This document shows positions 1 through 7,834 of a stretch of 21,688 bases of DNA, one piece after another. Origin of the DNA: CAVPCY01 sp963702525 (GTDB taxonomy: Bacteria; Actinomycetota; Coriobacteriia; Anaerosomatales; PHET01); the NCBI GenBank assembly GCA_963702525.1, contig CAVPCY010000003.1, positions 1-21,688 on the forward strand, in the 5' to 3' direction. The notes under the pieces are model-generated. The model had not been told where the DNA came from and did no database searches. It saw only the letters and a list, made by a program, of their open reading frames with translations. The stretch's first letter is position 1, and the number at the start of each line of letters is the position of its first letter. The position numbers were made by a program, and so were the translations under genes.

Positions 1-446
1 AACGTGCCGAGCCCTCCGTTGATATCCACGAGCGGCGCCTCGGGGCCGATCGCTGCGCCGGAGAACAGTGAGGCGAGCGAGAAGGCGGCGCCGGGAAGGA
101 GCTTGCGATACTCCATCCGCCCTTCCTGGTCGTACTCGTGCTCGGCGGCGCCCGTATCGAAGGGGCGCCCCTTCGAGAGGACGGCGATCAGTGAGGCGAT
201 AGCGGTCATCGTGATGACGACTGCCACCGGCACGATCCACTGGGGGACGCTCGGGAACTGCTCGGGAAGCGTCTCCCACAGGAAGACGACCCCGAGGTGA
301 TCCACGGTCAGGAACAGCCAGGTGGCCGCCCCCGTGATGATGCCAACGACAAGCGCGAGCAACAGCAGGCGCGTTCCGCTGCGCGCAAGCTCGCGAGAGT
401 CGATGTGCCTCTCGGCGGCGGCGCCGTCAGTGTGCTGCTCGTCCAC
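1..446 (-). CDS. ClC-family chloride channel/transporter, N-terminal part (runs off the window edge)
   Basis: About 148 residues are visible, reading from a GTG at 446 that follows a G-rich ribosome site (AGGGGGGG); the rest lies beyond base 1. Two hydrophobic segments (about residues 24-46 and 66-90) are followed by a stretch containing SGAAIGPEAPLV. Its position and form match the ClC selectivity-filter motif GxxGPEGP/GREGP at the start of a helix. ClC proteins are dimeric membrane proteins that conduct chloride or exchange chloride for protons. The ATG at 484 is out of frame, so GTG is the supported start. The gene is divergent from the radical SAM gene at 530 across an 83-base gap. The family call rests on one motif plus topology in a truncated protein; the direction of transport cannot be judged. 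Confidence 0.72.
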   Translation of the reverse strand, partial: MDEQHTDGAAAERHIDSRELARSGTRLLLLALVVGIITGAATWLFLTVDHLGVVFLWETLPEQFPSVPQWIVPVAVVITMTAIASLIAVLSKGRPFDTGAAEHEYDQEGRMEYRKLLPGAAFSLASLFSGAAIGPEAPLVDINGGLGT

Positions 447-529
447 GTGACCCCCCCTGGTACCTTCGAAGTCCCGAGGGCCATGATACTTGTTCACCGC
501 GCTGGTAGCCGCTCGCGTACCATGATTCC

Positions 530-1790
530 ATGAGCGATTCGGTCACCCCCGCGTTCCACGTCATGGCCAAGCCCACCGGGGCGCGCTGCAACCTGCGCTG
601 CGACTACTGCTTCTTCCTCGAGAAGTCGGCGCTCTACCCCGGCAGTGACGAGCGCATGACCGACGAGGTCGCCGAGGCGTTTGTCCGACAGACGATCGAG
701 GCGCAGCAGGTGCCGTTCGTGACGCTGGCCTGGCAGGGCGGTGAACCCACTTTGATGGGCCTCGACTTCCTCCGGCGCGCACTCGAGGTCGAGCGCGATG
801 CCCTGCCCGAGGGCTGGCAGGTCGAGCGCACCATTCAGACCAACGGCACGCTGCTCGACGACGAGTGGGCGGCCTTCCTCGCCGACAACGACATCCTCGT
901 GGGCCTCAGCATCGACGGGCCGCGCGAGCTTCACAACGCCTATCGCCACGACGTGCCGGTCGTCCCGTCTTCGACGAGGTGGAGGCCGCGGCGCGCCTTC
1001 TCCAGAAGCACGGGGCCGAGTTCAACGTCCTGTGCACCGTCAACGCCGCAAACGCCGGCCACCCGCTCGAGGTCTACCGCTACTTCCGAGACGAGCTCGG
1101 GGCGCGCTTCATCCAGTTCATACCGATCGTCGAGGTAGCGACCCCGCCAGTCGAGGGGCGGCCGGCACGGTCACGGACCGCAGCGTACCGCCGCTCGCGT
1201 ACGGCGAGTTCCTCTCGGCGATCTTCGACGAGTGGGTGCGAAACGACGTGGGCGAGATGTTCGTGCAGTTCTTCGACGGCGTGCTGGCCGCCTACCTGCG
1301 CGGCTACTCGTCGCTGTGCGTGCTGCGCCCCACGTGCGGCGAGGGCGTGGCGCTCGAGCACAACGGCGACGTCTACTCGTGCGACCACTTCGTGGACACG
1401 CCGTACCTGCTCGGCAACATCATGGAGACGCCGATCGGCGAGCTCGTTCGCGGCGAGCAGCAGCGGGCGTTCGGCGAGGCGAAGCGCGACACGCTGCCGC
1501 GCTACTGCCGCGAGTGCGAGTTCCTCTTCGCGTGCAACGGCGAGTGCCCCAAGAACCGCCTCCTGCTCACGCCCGAAGGCGAGCCGGGGCTCAACTACCT
1601 GTGCGAGGGCCTCAAGCACTTCTTCGCGCATACCGACCGGCGCATGAGGATGCTTGCGGCCTTGCTCCAGGAGGGGCGCGACGCCGGCGACATAATGGCG
1701 CTGCTCGCCGAGGAGGCCGCGCGCACGGGGCGCAACGAGCCGTGCCCGTGCGGCAGCGGGCGCAAGTTCAAGGCGTGCTGCGGGCGGTAG
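530..1790 (+). CDS. Anaerobic sulfatase-maturase-like radical SAM/SPASM protein with SEC-C tail; two frame breaks
   Basis: This enzyme family oxidises an active-site Cys or Ser of sulfatases to formylglycine using S-adenosylmethionine. The N-terminal frame carries the radical SAM cluster motif CNLRCDYC (Cx3Cx2C) and the WQGGEPTL and LSIDGP motifs. The frame breaks near 955 (at GRPVFDEV) and again near 1160 (before GTVTDRSV); each is repaired by restoring one missing base. The third segment has SPASM cysteines (RPTCGEGVALEHNGDVYSCDHF, CRECEFLFACNGECPKN, YLCEGL) and ends with a zinc-binding SEC-C motif, PCPCGSGRKFKACCG. The repaired length is about 420 residues, normal for the family. The ATG at 530 has no obvious SD, so the transcript may be leaderless. 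No sulfatase gene is present in this window. Another SPASM peptide-modifying enzyme is possible, but the overall pattern best fits the AslB/ChuR/anSME group. Confidence 0.85.
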
Positions 1791-1806
1791 GCGCGCTCTC
1801 GCCAAG

Positions 1807-1830
1807 GCCGCCGCGCTCGAGCGCCGCGGC
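1807..1830. terminator. Hairpin between two convergent genes
   Basis: GCCGC at 1807-1811 and GCGGC at 1826-1830 pair outside a perfect palindrome, GCGCTCGAGCGC (1813-1824), with a single C-C mismatch between them. It lies in the 39-base gap between the stop at 1790 and the opposing stop at 1830, so it could end transcripts from both sides. There is no U-rich tract, so termination is inferred from position and stem strength only. Confidence 0.35.
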
Positions 1831-2662
1831 TACGTCAAGTCCGCCCACACGCCGGCGTGATCGGACGTGCCCGATTGGAGCCACTCCGAGTAGATGCCGC
1901 ACTTGTCGACCCGGAACTCCGGTGAGACAAGGATGTGGTCGAACCAGCGGCCCACATGCCCGCCGGCGAAATGCGTCTTGGGCTCGAAGATGCCGCCGTT
2001 CACGACGAGGTGCGCGTCTCGGAGCTGATGAACCGGTTCGTCCCCAAGACCGCCTGGACGGCGTCTTCCCACTCCCGCAGGTCGCCGGTCTGACCGTCGC
2101 GGTCGGTCCACAGGCGGTGCCCGGCGGACCTGTCGTCGAAATCGACTTCCGAGAAGGTCACGATCGAACCATCCGCCCGAAGCTCCTTGGGCTCGTTGAA
2201 GTCGCCGGCAACGATCTGCCGCATGCCGGGAGGCTCGGCGAGCGCCTTGGCGAGCACGCGGAACGTCGCGACCTTCTTCCACCCGTTGCCAGCGCCGTTA
2301 GGCGCGTGGACCGAGGTCACGTCGATAGGGCCGCTCGGCGCCGAGACGACCGCGCGGGCGAACGACTCGGGGAACGGCGCTTCGAGGCGCCAGTCGTTGG
2401 GTCCCGGCGCGGTGGGCCACTTGCTCGCGACGAGGCAGCCGAACGGCTTGCGCCCGTAGGGGCCCTCGGGAGCGCGGGCGAGGCTGTCGACGTGCGACCC
2501 GAAGCCGTAGTTCTCGAGCAGCCCGGCCGCCGAGTCCAGCAGACCGAGGGTGACCTCCTGCAGGGCCACGATATCGGCGCCCGATTCGACTAGCCGATCG
2601 ACCACCTCGGCCAGGCGGGTTTCGAGACCCAGGTATCGGACGTTCCAGCTGACGATACGCAC
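1830..2662 (-). CDS. Endonuclease/exonuclease/phosphatase (EEP) family protein; one frame break
   Basis: The N-terminal frame shows the family signatures in order: VSWNVRYLG, DIVALQEV (metal-binding Glu), VTSVHAPNG and IVAGDFNE. After a frame break near 2000-2060 (one base apparently missing), the C-terminal frame gives GGIFEPKTHF, WFDHILVS and the catalytic GTSDHAGVW, ending at a TAG at 1830. Repaired length is about 277 residues, typical for EEP hydrolases, which cleave phosphodiester or phosphomonoester bonds in nucleic acids or lipids. The GTG at 2662 is the chosen start because it follows GAGGGGGGATTCC and places the SWNV strand at residue 4, as in relatives. The frame remains open upstream to 2788, but that part has no family similarity. 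Substrate cannot be predicted. The gene faces the epimerase operon across a 207-base divergent region. Confidence 0.82.
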
Positions 2663-2806
2663 GCGGAATCCCCCCTCAAGCACAAACGACGTACCCAGGC
2701 GCGCAAGAACGCGGCACCTCTCCCCACTACTGGCGTTCGGCGCCCGCGGCGGATTCCCTGCGTGGCGGATGTACCGGGCGCGGAGCACGGCGGCAGGGTA
2801 TACATC

Positions 2807-2836
2807 TTGACAGTGCTAAGTTGACAGTGTAAAGAT
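2807..2836 (+). promoter_or_regulatory. Sigma-70-type promoter with a duplicated TTGACAGTG element
   Basis: TTGACA at 2807-2812 is a consensus -35 box. A 17-base spacer leads to TAAAGAT at 2830-2836, an acceptable -10. The nonamer TTGACAGTG occurs twice in direct repeat (2807-2815 and 2821-2829) with a 14-base period, so the second copy lies between the -35 and -10 boxes. The start codon at 2870 is about 34 bases beyond the -10. The second copy is well placed to be an operator, perhaps for the TetR regulator encoded in the same operon. That link is inference. Confidence 0.6.
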
Positions 2837-2869
2837 AGAGGCGAGGTCGGCCATCGAAGGACGTGTGTC

Positions 2870-3825
2870 ATGAGAAGCGACCTGCACGTTGTGTTGGGAA
2901 CCGGGCCAGTTGGAAGCTGGATCGCGAGAACGCTTGCCGAACGCGGGCACGCTGTCCGAGTCGTGAATCGCTCGGGCAAGCGAACCAAGTTCGTGCCCGC
3001 TGAGGTCGAGATCGTCTCCGCAGACCTGAGTGATGCGCAGCAGGCCATCGAGGCCGCATCCGGCGCCGCGGTGCTCTACCAAGCGCTCAATCCGCCGTAC
3101 GACAAGTGGCACGAGCTCTTCCCCGGCCTGCAGCGCTCGGCCTTGGCCGCCGCGAAGGCGAGCGGGAGCGCGCTACGTTTCCATCGAGAACCTCTACATG
3201 TACGACTCCTCGGCCAGGGCCGATCACCGAGCAGACTCGGGTGGCGCCGGCGTCGAAGAAGGGTGAGTTACGCAGTGGCATGGCCGCCGACGTGCTGGCG
3301 GCTCACGAGCGCGGCGACGTGGGCGCAGCCATCCTGCGCTCCAGCGACTACTACGGTCCGGGTGTCACCGGCTCAGCTCTCGGCGACCGAGTGTTCACGC
3401 CGATACTGGCGGGCAAGGCGGGCGAGGTGCTCGGCGGCCTCGACATCCCGCACTCGTACGCCTACATCGAGGACGTTGCACGCGCGGCGGTCGAGCTCGG
3501 CACGCAGGATGCGGCGCTCGGGCGGGTATGGATCGCGCCGCACGCGCCTGCGCCGACGCAGCGGCAGGTGCTCGAACGGGTCTTCGAACTGGCGGGCCGC
3601 GAGCCGAAGTACACGACGCTCACGCCGACCAAGATGCGCCTGGCGGGGCTGTTCATCTCGGGCGCGCGCGAGATGGTCGAGACGATGTACGAGTTCACCG
3701 AGCCGTTCGTCGTGGACTCCTCGGCGATCGAAGCCGAGTTCGGGCTGACCTCGACACCGCTCGACGAGGGCTTGGCGAGGACCGTCGCCTGGTATCGGAC
3801 CGCGGGGGAGGACGGCGCGCAATGA
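2870..3825 (+). CDS. NAD(P)-binding epimerase/dehydratase-like (atypical SDR) protein; two frame breaks
   Basis: The first frame opens with a Rossmann fold: VVLGTGPVGSWIARTLAERGH contains the glycine-rich GxGxxG dinucleotide loop, followed by VRVVNRSGK and a second strand VEIVSADLSD. The frame breaks near 3165 (continuing as ARYVSIENLYMY) and near 3215 (continuing as PITEQTRVAPASKKGE); each repair removes one extra base. The remainder (AILRSSDYYGPGV, SYAYIEDVARAAVELG, GRVWIAPHAPAPTQRQ) is the usual C-terminal half of NAD-dependent epimerase/dehydratase relatives. Repaired length is about 317 residues. The TxxxYxxxK-type active site is not clear, which suits the atypical SDR groups. It is first in a chained operon; its TGA overlaps the ATG of the TetR gene by four bases. 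Substrate unknown. Confidence 0.8.
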
Positions 3826-4484
3826 GCGCCAAAGACACGTACCACCACGGCAACCTGCGCCGGGCGCTGCTCGACGAGGCGCTCGTCGTCATCGCCGAGA
3901 AGGGCGTCGAGGGACTGTCGCTGCGCGATGTCGCCACTCGCGTGGGGGTGAGCCATGCGGCGCCCTACCACCACTTCGCGGACAAGACGGCGCTTATCCA
4001 CGCGCTTGCCCACGAAGGCATGTCACACATGGACGACGCGATGGCCGCTGCCGAGGAGGCGGCGGGCGAGGACCCCAAGGCGCAGTTGCTGGGCATCGGC
4101 ATGGCGTACGTCACGTTCGCCGTGGAGCACCCGGACTACTACGCGGCGTTCAATGCCCCCGAGATCAACAGCCCATCGGCGCAGCGCCCCGACCTGCAGC
4201 CCGAGGAAGGGCGCGGGAACACGTGGGCGGCTCGTGAGCGCCGTTGTGCGCTGCCAACACTCGGGTGACCTGCCCCAAGGCGATCCGGTCGTGCTCGCCG
4301 TCTTCCTGTGGTCGCTCGTTCACGGGCTCGCGGAGCTGTGGCGCAACGGACCGCTCTCACTGATGCCGCAGGCCGCCGGTGGGCTGGAGCCTATGGCACG
4401 TCAGGTTCTTCTGGCGGCACTGGGCACCGTGGACGACCTGCCGGCACCGGCTGGCAGCCGTGTGAAGAGGGGGGGCCGTCATGA
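3822..4484 (+). CDS. TetR/AcrR-family regulator with WHG-type C-terminal domain; frame breaks
   Basis: Residues about 8-62 form the TetR DNA-binding domain: YHHGNLRRALLDEA, then the helix-turn-helix LSLRDVATRVGVSHAAPYHHF and DKTALIHAL. The reading frame shifts near 4205-4225 by one extra base. The continuation (SGDLPQGDP, VFLWSLVHGLAELWRNGPL) matches the WHG ligand-binding domain of the TetR_C_33 type, named for its Trp-His-Gly motif. No stop occurs in that frame before the next gene. If the G-run at 4469-4475 is one base short, the protein ends at a TGA at 4482-4484 that overlaps the next ATG, as at every other junction of this operon. Length would be about 220 residues, normal for TetR proteins. 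It probably controls this operon. The exact C-terminus is uncertain. Confidence 0.83.
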
Positions 4485-5059
4485 AGACGCTGCTGCTCGA
4501 TGCTGCCCCCGCTGGGGATGCCCGCACGATGCTCGCCGCCGACGCCTTGGCTGGCGCCCTGCGTGGTCGCGGGCACGACGTCGAACGTGTCGTGGTCCGC
4601 GACCTGAGCGTGAAGCCGTGCACGGGCTGCTTCGGCTGCTGGGTGTCTCGGCCGGGCGAGTGCGTGATTGCCGATGACGCGCGCTCCATCGCCGAGAAGG
4701 CGATCGCATCCGACCTATTCGCCATCGTCTCGCCGATCGCCTTCGGCAGCTACGGGTCGCTTGCGAAAGGCGTGCTCGACCGGATGATCTGCCTCGTGCT
4801 GCCCCACTTCACGACCGTCGACGGCGAGGTTCACCACAAGCCGCGGTACAGCCGCTATCCGGCGCTCCTCGTGCTGGGCACGTTGCCGAGTCCCGACGCC
4901 GAGCAAGAAGCCCTCTTCGCACGACTCGTCGAGCGCAATTCAGTGAACCTGCACCACCCGGAGCACGCCGTCGCGGTGGTCGCGGGGGACTCGGACCCAG
5001 TCGCCGTGACGCAACACCTGCTCGACAACGTGTCGGCAGGAAGGGAGGTGACGGCATGA
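4481..5059 (+). CDS. Flavodoxin-fold NAD(P)H-dependent oxidoreductase (FMN reductase-like)
   Basis: A complete 192-residue protein. It starts with a first strand typical of the flavodoxin-like fold (KTLLLDAAPAG) and carries a cysteine motif at residues 47-61, with Cys47, Cys50, Cys53 and Cys61 (PCTGCFGC then GEC). The segment FAIVSPIAFGSYGSLAKGVLDRM is the usual FMN-contact and helix region of NADPH-dependent FMN reductase/flavodoxin_2 proteins. Such proteins bind FMN and move electrons from NAD(P)H to quinones, flavins or small acceptors. Here it sits between a TetR regulator and a second flavodoxin-like protein, with 4-base ATGA overlaps at both ends, so expression is likely translationally coupled. 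The cysteine cluster, common in this subfamily, may bind a metal or Fe-S cluster; this is inference. Confidence 0.85.
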   Translation: MKTLLLDAAPAGDARTMLAADALAGALRGRGHDVERVVVRDLSVKPCTGCFGCWVSRPGECVIADDARSIAEKAIASDLFAIVSPIAFGSYGSLAKGVLDRMICLVLPHFTTVDGEVHHKPRYSRYPALLVLGTLPSPDAEQEALFARLVERNSVNLHHPEHAVAVVAGDSDPVAVTQHLLDNVSAGREVTA

Positions 5060-5724
5060 GCCGAGCGCTCCTGCTGGTTGGAAGCCCGAAACCGCGCGCT
5101 AGCGCCTCGCTCTCATTCGCCGAGGCGCTGGGAACCCGGTTGCAGGCGCGCGGATGGGAGTGCGGCACCGAGCGGATCGTCCCCGCGCTGCGCGACGAGG
5201 CTCGGATGGCCGGGCTGCTGACCGCTGCGAGCGAGGCGGACCTCGTGGTGCTCGCATTCCCGGTCTACGTCGACTCGCTTCCTGCGCCCGTGCTCGCGCT
5301 GCTTGAGGAGTGGGCCGAGCGCGGATGTGCACCGGTGCCGGGCCTGCGCCGTCCGCGGTTCGCGGTGTTGGCTCAGTGCGGCTTCCCGGAGGCGTCGCAC
5401 TGCGACGTCGCAGTCGAAGTCTGCCGGTTGTTTGCGGCGCGCTGCGGCCTCGAGTGGTCAGGTGCGCTGGCGTTCGGTATGGGGGGCGCGATCGAAGGCC
5501 GCCCGGTCGAGAGCTCGCCGCTCGCGGGTCGGACCGATGCGCTCGATGCCGCGGCCGACGCGCTCGCCGCGGGGACTCCGATCCCGAGCGCTTCGACCGA
5601 AGCCTTCGCGCGTCCGCTCTCGCCCTCGTGGGTGTACCCGCTGGTCGGCGGGTTCATGTGGTCGCTGCAGGCACGCAAGCGCGGCTGCGAAGAGCCACTT
5701 CGTCTCAGAAGGTACGCGCAATGA
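5056..5724 (+). CDS. Second flavodoxin-fold NAD(P)H-dependent oxidoreductase-like protein
   Basis: A complete 222-residue protein beginning ALLLVGSPKPRASASLSFAEAL, the phosphate-binding loop of the flavodoxin fold, followed by EADLVVLAFPVYVDSLPAPVLALLEEW, the central strand and FMN-contact region. The C-terminal third (SWVYPLVGGFMWSLQARKRG) has a hydrophobic patch that could touch the membrane or a partner. It differs clearly from the preceding gene and lacks its cysteine cluster, so it is not a simple recent duplicate. It overlaps the upstream gene at 5056-5059 and the downstream polyferredoxin at 5721-5724 by ATGA. A likely role is electron transfer between NAD(P)H or a small carrier and the membrane polyferredoxin. 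That role is inferred from the operon only. Confidence 0.8.
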   Translation: MSRALLLVGSPKPRASASLSFAEALGTRLQARGWECGTERIVPALRDEARMAGLLTAASEADLVVLAFPVYVDSLPAPVLALLEEWAERGCAPVPGLRRPRFAVLAQCGFPEASHCDVAVEVCRLFAARCGLEWSGALAFGMGGAIEGRPVESSPLAGRTDALDAAADALAAGTPIPSASTEAFARPLSPSWVYPLVGGFMWSLQARKRGCEEPLRLRRYAQ

Positions 5725-6494
5725 GCGCCGTGCCCATGCCGCTGCCACGACGCCAGGCAGTACGCCGAACGCTGCTCCTGCTGTCGTTCATCGCGTTCCC
5801 TCTCACGATGAACTACTTCTCGCCGTACCTGATCGTTGACGCAAGCTTGCAGGGCATCCTCAACGGCAGCGCGATCGTCTTCGGGTCGATGTTCCTAGGC
5901 TCACTGCTCTTTGGGCGTCTCTGGTGCGGTTGGGCGTGTCCCGCCGCAGGGCTGCAGGAGCCGCTTCTCCGAGTCAACGGCCGCCGCGTGGGCAAGCGAG
6001 CCGACCTCGTGAAGTGGCTCATCTGGGTCCCGTGGATAGCCCTGATCGTCTTCGCCGTGGTGCGCGCCGGCGGCTACAGTTCTGTGCAGCCGTTCTACGG
6101 CACCGTCGGGGGCATCTCGGTCGCTGGCGATGCCGACAGGCCCATCGTCGCCGCCTACGCGATCTATCTCGCCGTGGTGTTGCTCTTCTTCGGGCTGGCG
6201 CTTGCGGTGGGGCGGCGCGGCGGATGTCACACGATCTGCTGGATGGCGCCGTTCATGATCCTCGGCCGAGAAGCTCGCAACCGGCTCGGCGCATGGCCGT
6301 CGCTGCGGCTAGTGGCTGATTCGCCGCGCTGCACCAAGTGCGGCACCTGCACCGGCGTGTGCCCGATGAGCCTCGACGTGCAGACGTTGGTCGCGAGCAG
6401 CCACATGGAGGCCTCCGAGTGCTCGCTTTGTGGATCGTGCGCCGATAACTGCCCGGCCAAGGTGATTCGCTACTCCTTCACTGCGGGGAAGTAG
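5721..6494 (+). CDS. Membrane polyferredoxin, NapH/CcoG-like 4Fe-4S protein
   Basis: A complete 257-residue protein with about four transmembrane segments (near residues 16-36, 47-67, 97-116 and 142-164). A conserved WCGWACP motif sits at 68-74 and a second cysteine pair occurs at 169 and 173 (GGCHTICW). The cytoplasmic C-terminus holds two classic ferredoxin motifs, CTKCGTCTGVCP (204-215) and CSLCGSCADNCP (234-245), each able to bind a [4Fe-4S] cluster. This arrangement is that of the NapH/NosR/CcoG-type polyferredoxins, which pass electrons between the quinone pool and redox partners. It is the last gene of the ATGA-chained operon. Its TAG is followed within 53 bases by the opposing sufB gene. 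The electron donor and acceptor are not evident. Confidence 0.9.
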   Translation: MSAVPMPLPRRQAVRRTLLLLSFIAFPLTMNYFSPYLIVDASLQGILNGSAIVFGSMFLGSLLFGRLWCGWACPAAGLQEPLLRVNGRRVGKRADLVKWLIWVPWIALIVFAVVRAGGYSSVQPFYGTVGGISVAGDADRPIVAAYAIYLAVVLLFFGLALAVGRRGGCHTICWMAPFMILGREARNRLGAWPSLRLVADSPRCTKCGTCTGVCPMSLDVQTLVASSHMEASECSLCGSCADNCPAKVIRYSFTAGK

Positions 6495-6496
6495 CA

Positions 6497-6546
6497 CCCG
6501 CGCCTGCGGGCGAGGTGCCGGGCGGGCGGTCGACCGCTTGGCACCT
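6497..6546. terminator. Nested hairpins between convergent polyferredoxin and sufB genes
   Basis: CCCGC (6497-6501) pairs with GCGGG (6506-6510) across a four-base loop. AGGTGCC (6513-6519) pairs with GGCACCT (6540-6546) around an inner perfect palindrome GCGGTCGACCGC (6526-6537). The second stem reaches into the sufB stop codon. The position between converging genes supports a shared terminator. No U-tract is present on either side, so the mechanism is uncertain. Confidence 0.5.
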
Positions 6547-7834
6547 AGAGTGACTCCCCGCTCGCTTCTGCGATCGCCTCGTCGATCCTGCGTCGCAGCG
6601 GCCCGGGAAGCCCTGGGATGTCGACGCTCATGAACCCGCGCGTGATCATCGAGATGGCCTCGTCGCGGGGCACTCCACGGCTCATGAGGTAGTACACCTC
6701 CTCCTGGGCGATGGGCGAGATGGCGGCCTCGTGCGAGAGTTCGGCTCCCGGCGCCCCCTCGCTCGAGAGCTCAGGGATCGCCCACTGGGTCGAGGAGGCG
6801 CTCTGCAAGATCCCTCGGCAGTCCAAGTGGGCCGTGCACTCATCGGTCATGGCGATGAGCCGTCCACGCGAGTAGACGGTCGAGCGATCCTTCGTCACGG
6901 TTCTCGCGATCGCTTCGCACCGGGTGTGTCGACCGATGAGCAGTACCTCGGTACCCAGGTCGACGTACGAGTCTTTCAGACCGCACACGATCGTGGTGAA
7001 TGCGGCCGTCGACCCGTCGCCTTCAAGCCGGCATGTCGGGAACGCCTGAAGCGAGCGGACCGGCCGGAGCAACACGTAGTTGCTCACGTAGGTGCCGCCT
7101 TCCGCTACGACGACGCCGGTGCGCGGGCGCACGGTGAAGTGCTCGCCCCAGTTGTGCACCATCGTGAAGGTGAGCGAGGCGCCCCTGCCGATGTAGAACT
7201 CCGAGATGCCCGCATGCAACCCTTCGCGCACGCCGGGCTCCACGTTGCAGCCCGTGATGACGTTCGCCTCGCCTCCGTCTTCGACGACGATGATGTTGTG
7301 AAGGTTCTGGGTGACGTCGCTCTCGCTGATGAACAGGCACGCCTGGATCGGTCGGTCGACGTGCTGATCGGCCCGGACCCTGATGAAGTAGCCTCCGGTC
7401 TGGTGGAGTGCCACCAGCGCGGTGTACTTGTCCTTATCGGGGGCGACCGCACGCCACCAGTACTTCTCGGCCATCTCGTCGGGCCACGCCAGCAGCGCCT
7501 CGTCGCTGCCCATCACTTCGATCTGGTTGTCGTATGCCGCCATCACGCGCTCGTAGATCGTTGAGCGATCCATCTGGAAGTAGCTCGCCGAGCGTTGCGA
7601 CTCGTCGGTCACGAAGCCGCTCATGAGTGCTGTCTCGCGGACCTGTCGCTGCAGCGAGTCCAGAGAGTCGATCTCGCTTCGTGCCGATGCGGTGCGCCAC
7701 TCGTCGAGGTCCACGTCGGGCCCGAGTCCAGCCGGCTTGTTCGCCGCGGCCTCGGCACGTCGCCGGATCTCGTCGAGCCTCTCCGCGACCTCGGCGGTCA
7801 TGCACCGCGGATACGGTGTTTCTACCGTCTGCAT
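6545..7834 (-). CDS. sufB: SufB/SufD-family Fe-S cluster assembly scaffold (minimal SUF type)
   Basis: About 429 residues of the SufBD family, whose right-handed beta-helix core is the scaffold on which [4Fe-4S] clusters are built with the ATPase SufC. Family features seen: FIRVRADQHVDRPIQACLFIS, HNIIVVEDGGEANVITGC, EFYIGRGASLTFTMVHNWG, and the C-terminal signature HEAAISPIAQEEVYYLMSRGV, which holds the conserved His-Glu and Ser-Arg-Gly of SufB. The gene overlaps the end of sufC. Three ATGs compete (7852, 7834, 7801). The one at 7834 is preferred because GGGG lies about nine bases before it; 7801 gives the most family-like N-terminus but lacks an SD. There is no sufD, sufS or sufU beside it. 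A lone SufB-type protein with SufC resembles the minimal SufBC/SmsCB systems of archaea and anaerobic bacteria. Confidence 0.9.
   Translation of the reverse strand: MQTVETPYPRCMTAEVAERLDEIRRRAEAAANKPAGLGPDVDLDEWRTASARSEIDSLDSLQRQVRETALMSGFVTDESQRSASYFQMDRSTIYERVMAAYDNQIEVMGSDEALLAWPDEMAEKYWWRAVAPDKDKYTALVALHQTGGYFIRVRADQHVDRPIQACLFISESDVTQNLHNIIVVEDGGEANVITGCNVEPGVREGLHAGISEFYIGRGASLTFTMVHNWGEHFTVRPRTGVVVAEGGTYVSNYVLLRPVRSLQAFPTCRLEGDGSTAAFTTIVCGLKDSYVDLGTEVLLIGRHTRCEAIARTVTKDRSTVYSRGRLIAMTDECTAHLDCRGILQSASSTQWAIPELSSEGAPGAELSHEAAISPIAQEEVYYLMSRGVPRDEAISMITRGFMSVDIPGLPGPLRRRIDEAIAEASGESL

Noticed and set aside
530..1790. Programmed frameshifting in the radical SAM gene
   Set aside because: No slippery heptamer or following structure is seen at either break, and similar breaks occur in eight other unrelated genes nearby.
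4485..4677. TetR frame remaining open into the first flavodoxin-like gene, as a possible fusion
   Set aside because: The continuation is Arg/Pro-rich shadow sequence; one base in the seven-G run at 4469-4475 restores a stop overlapping the next ATG.
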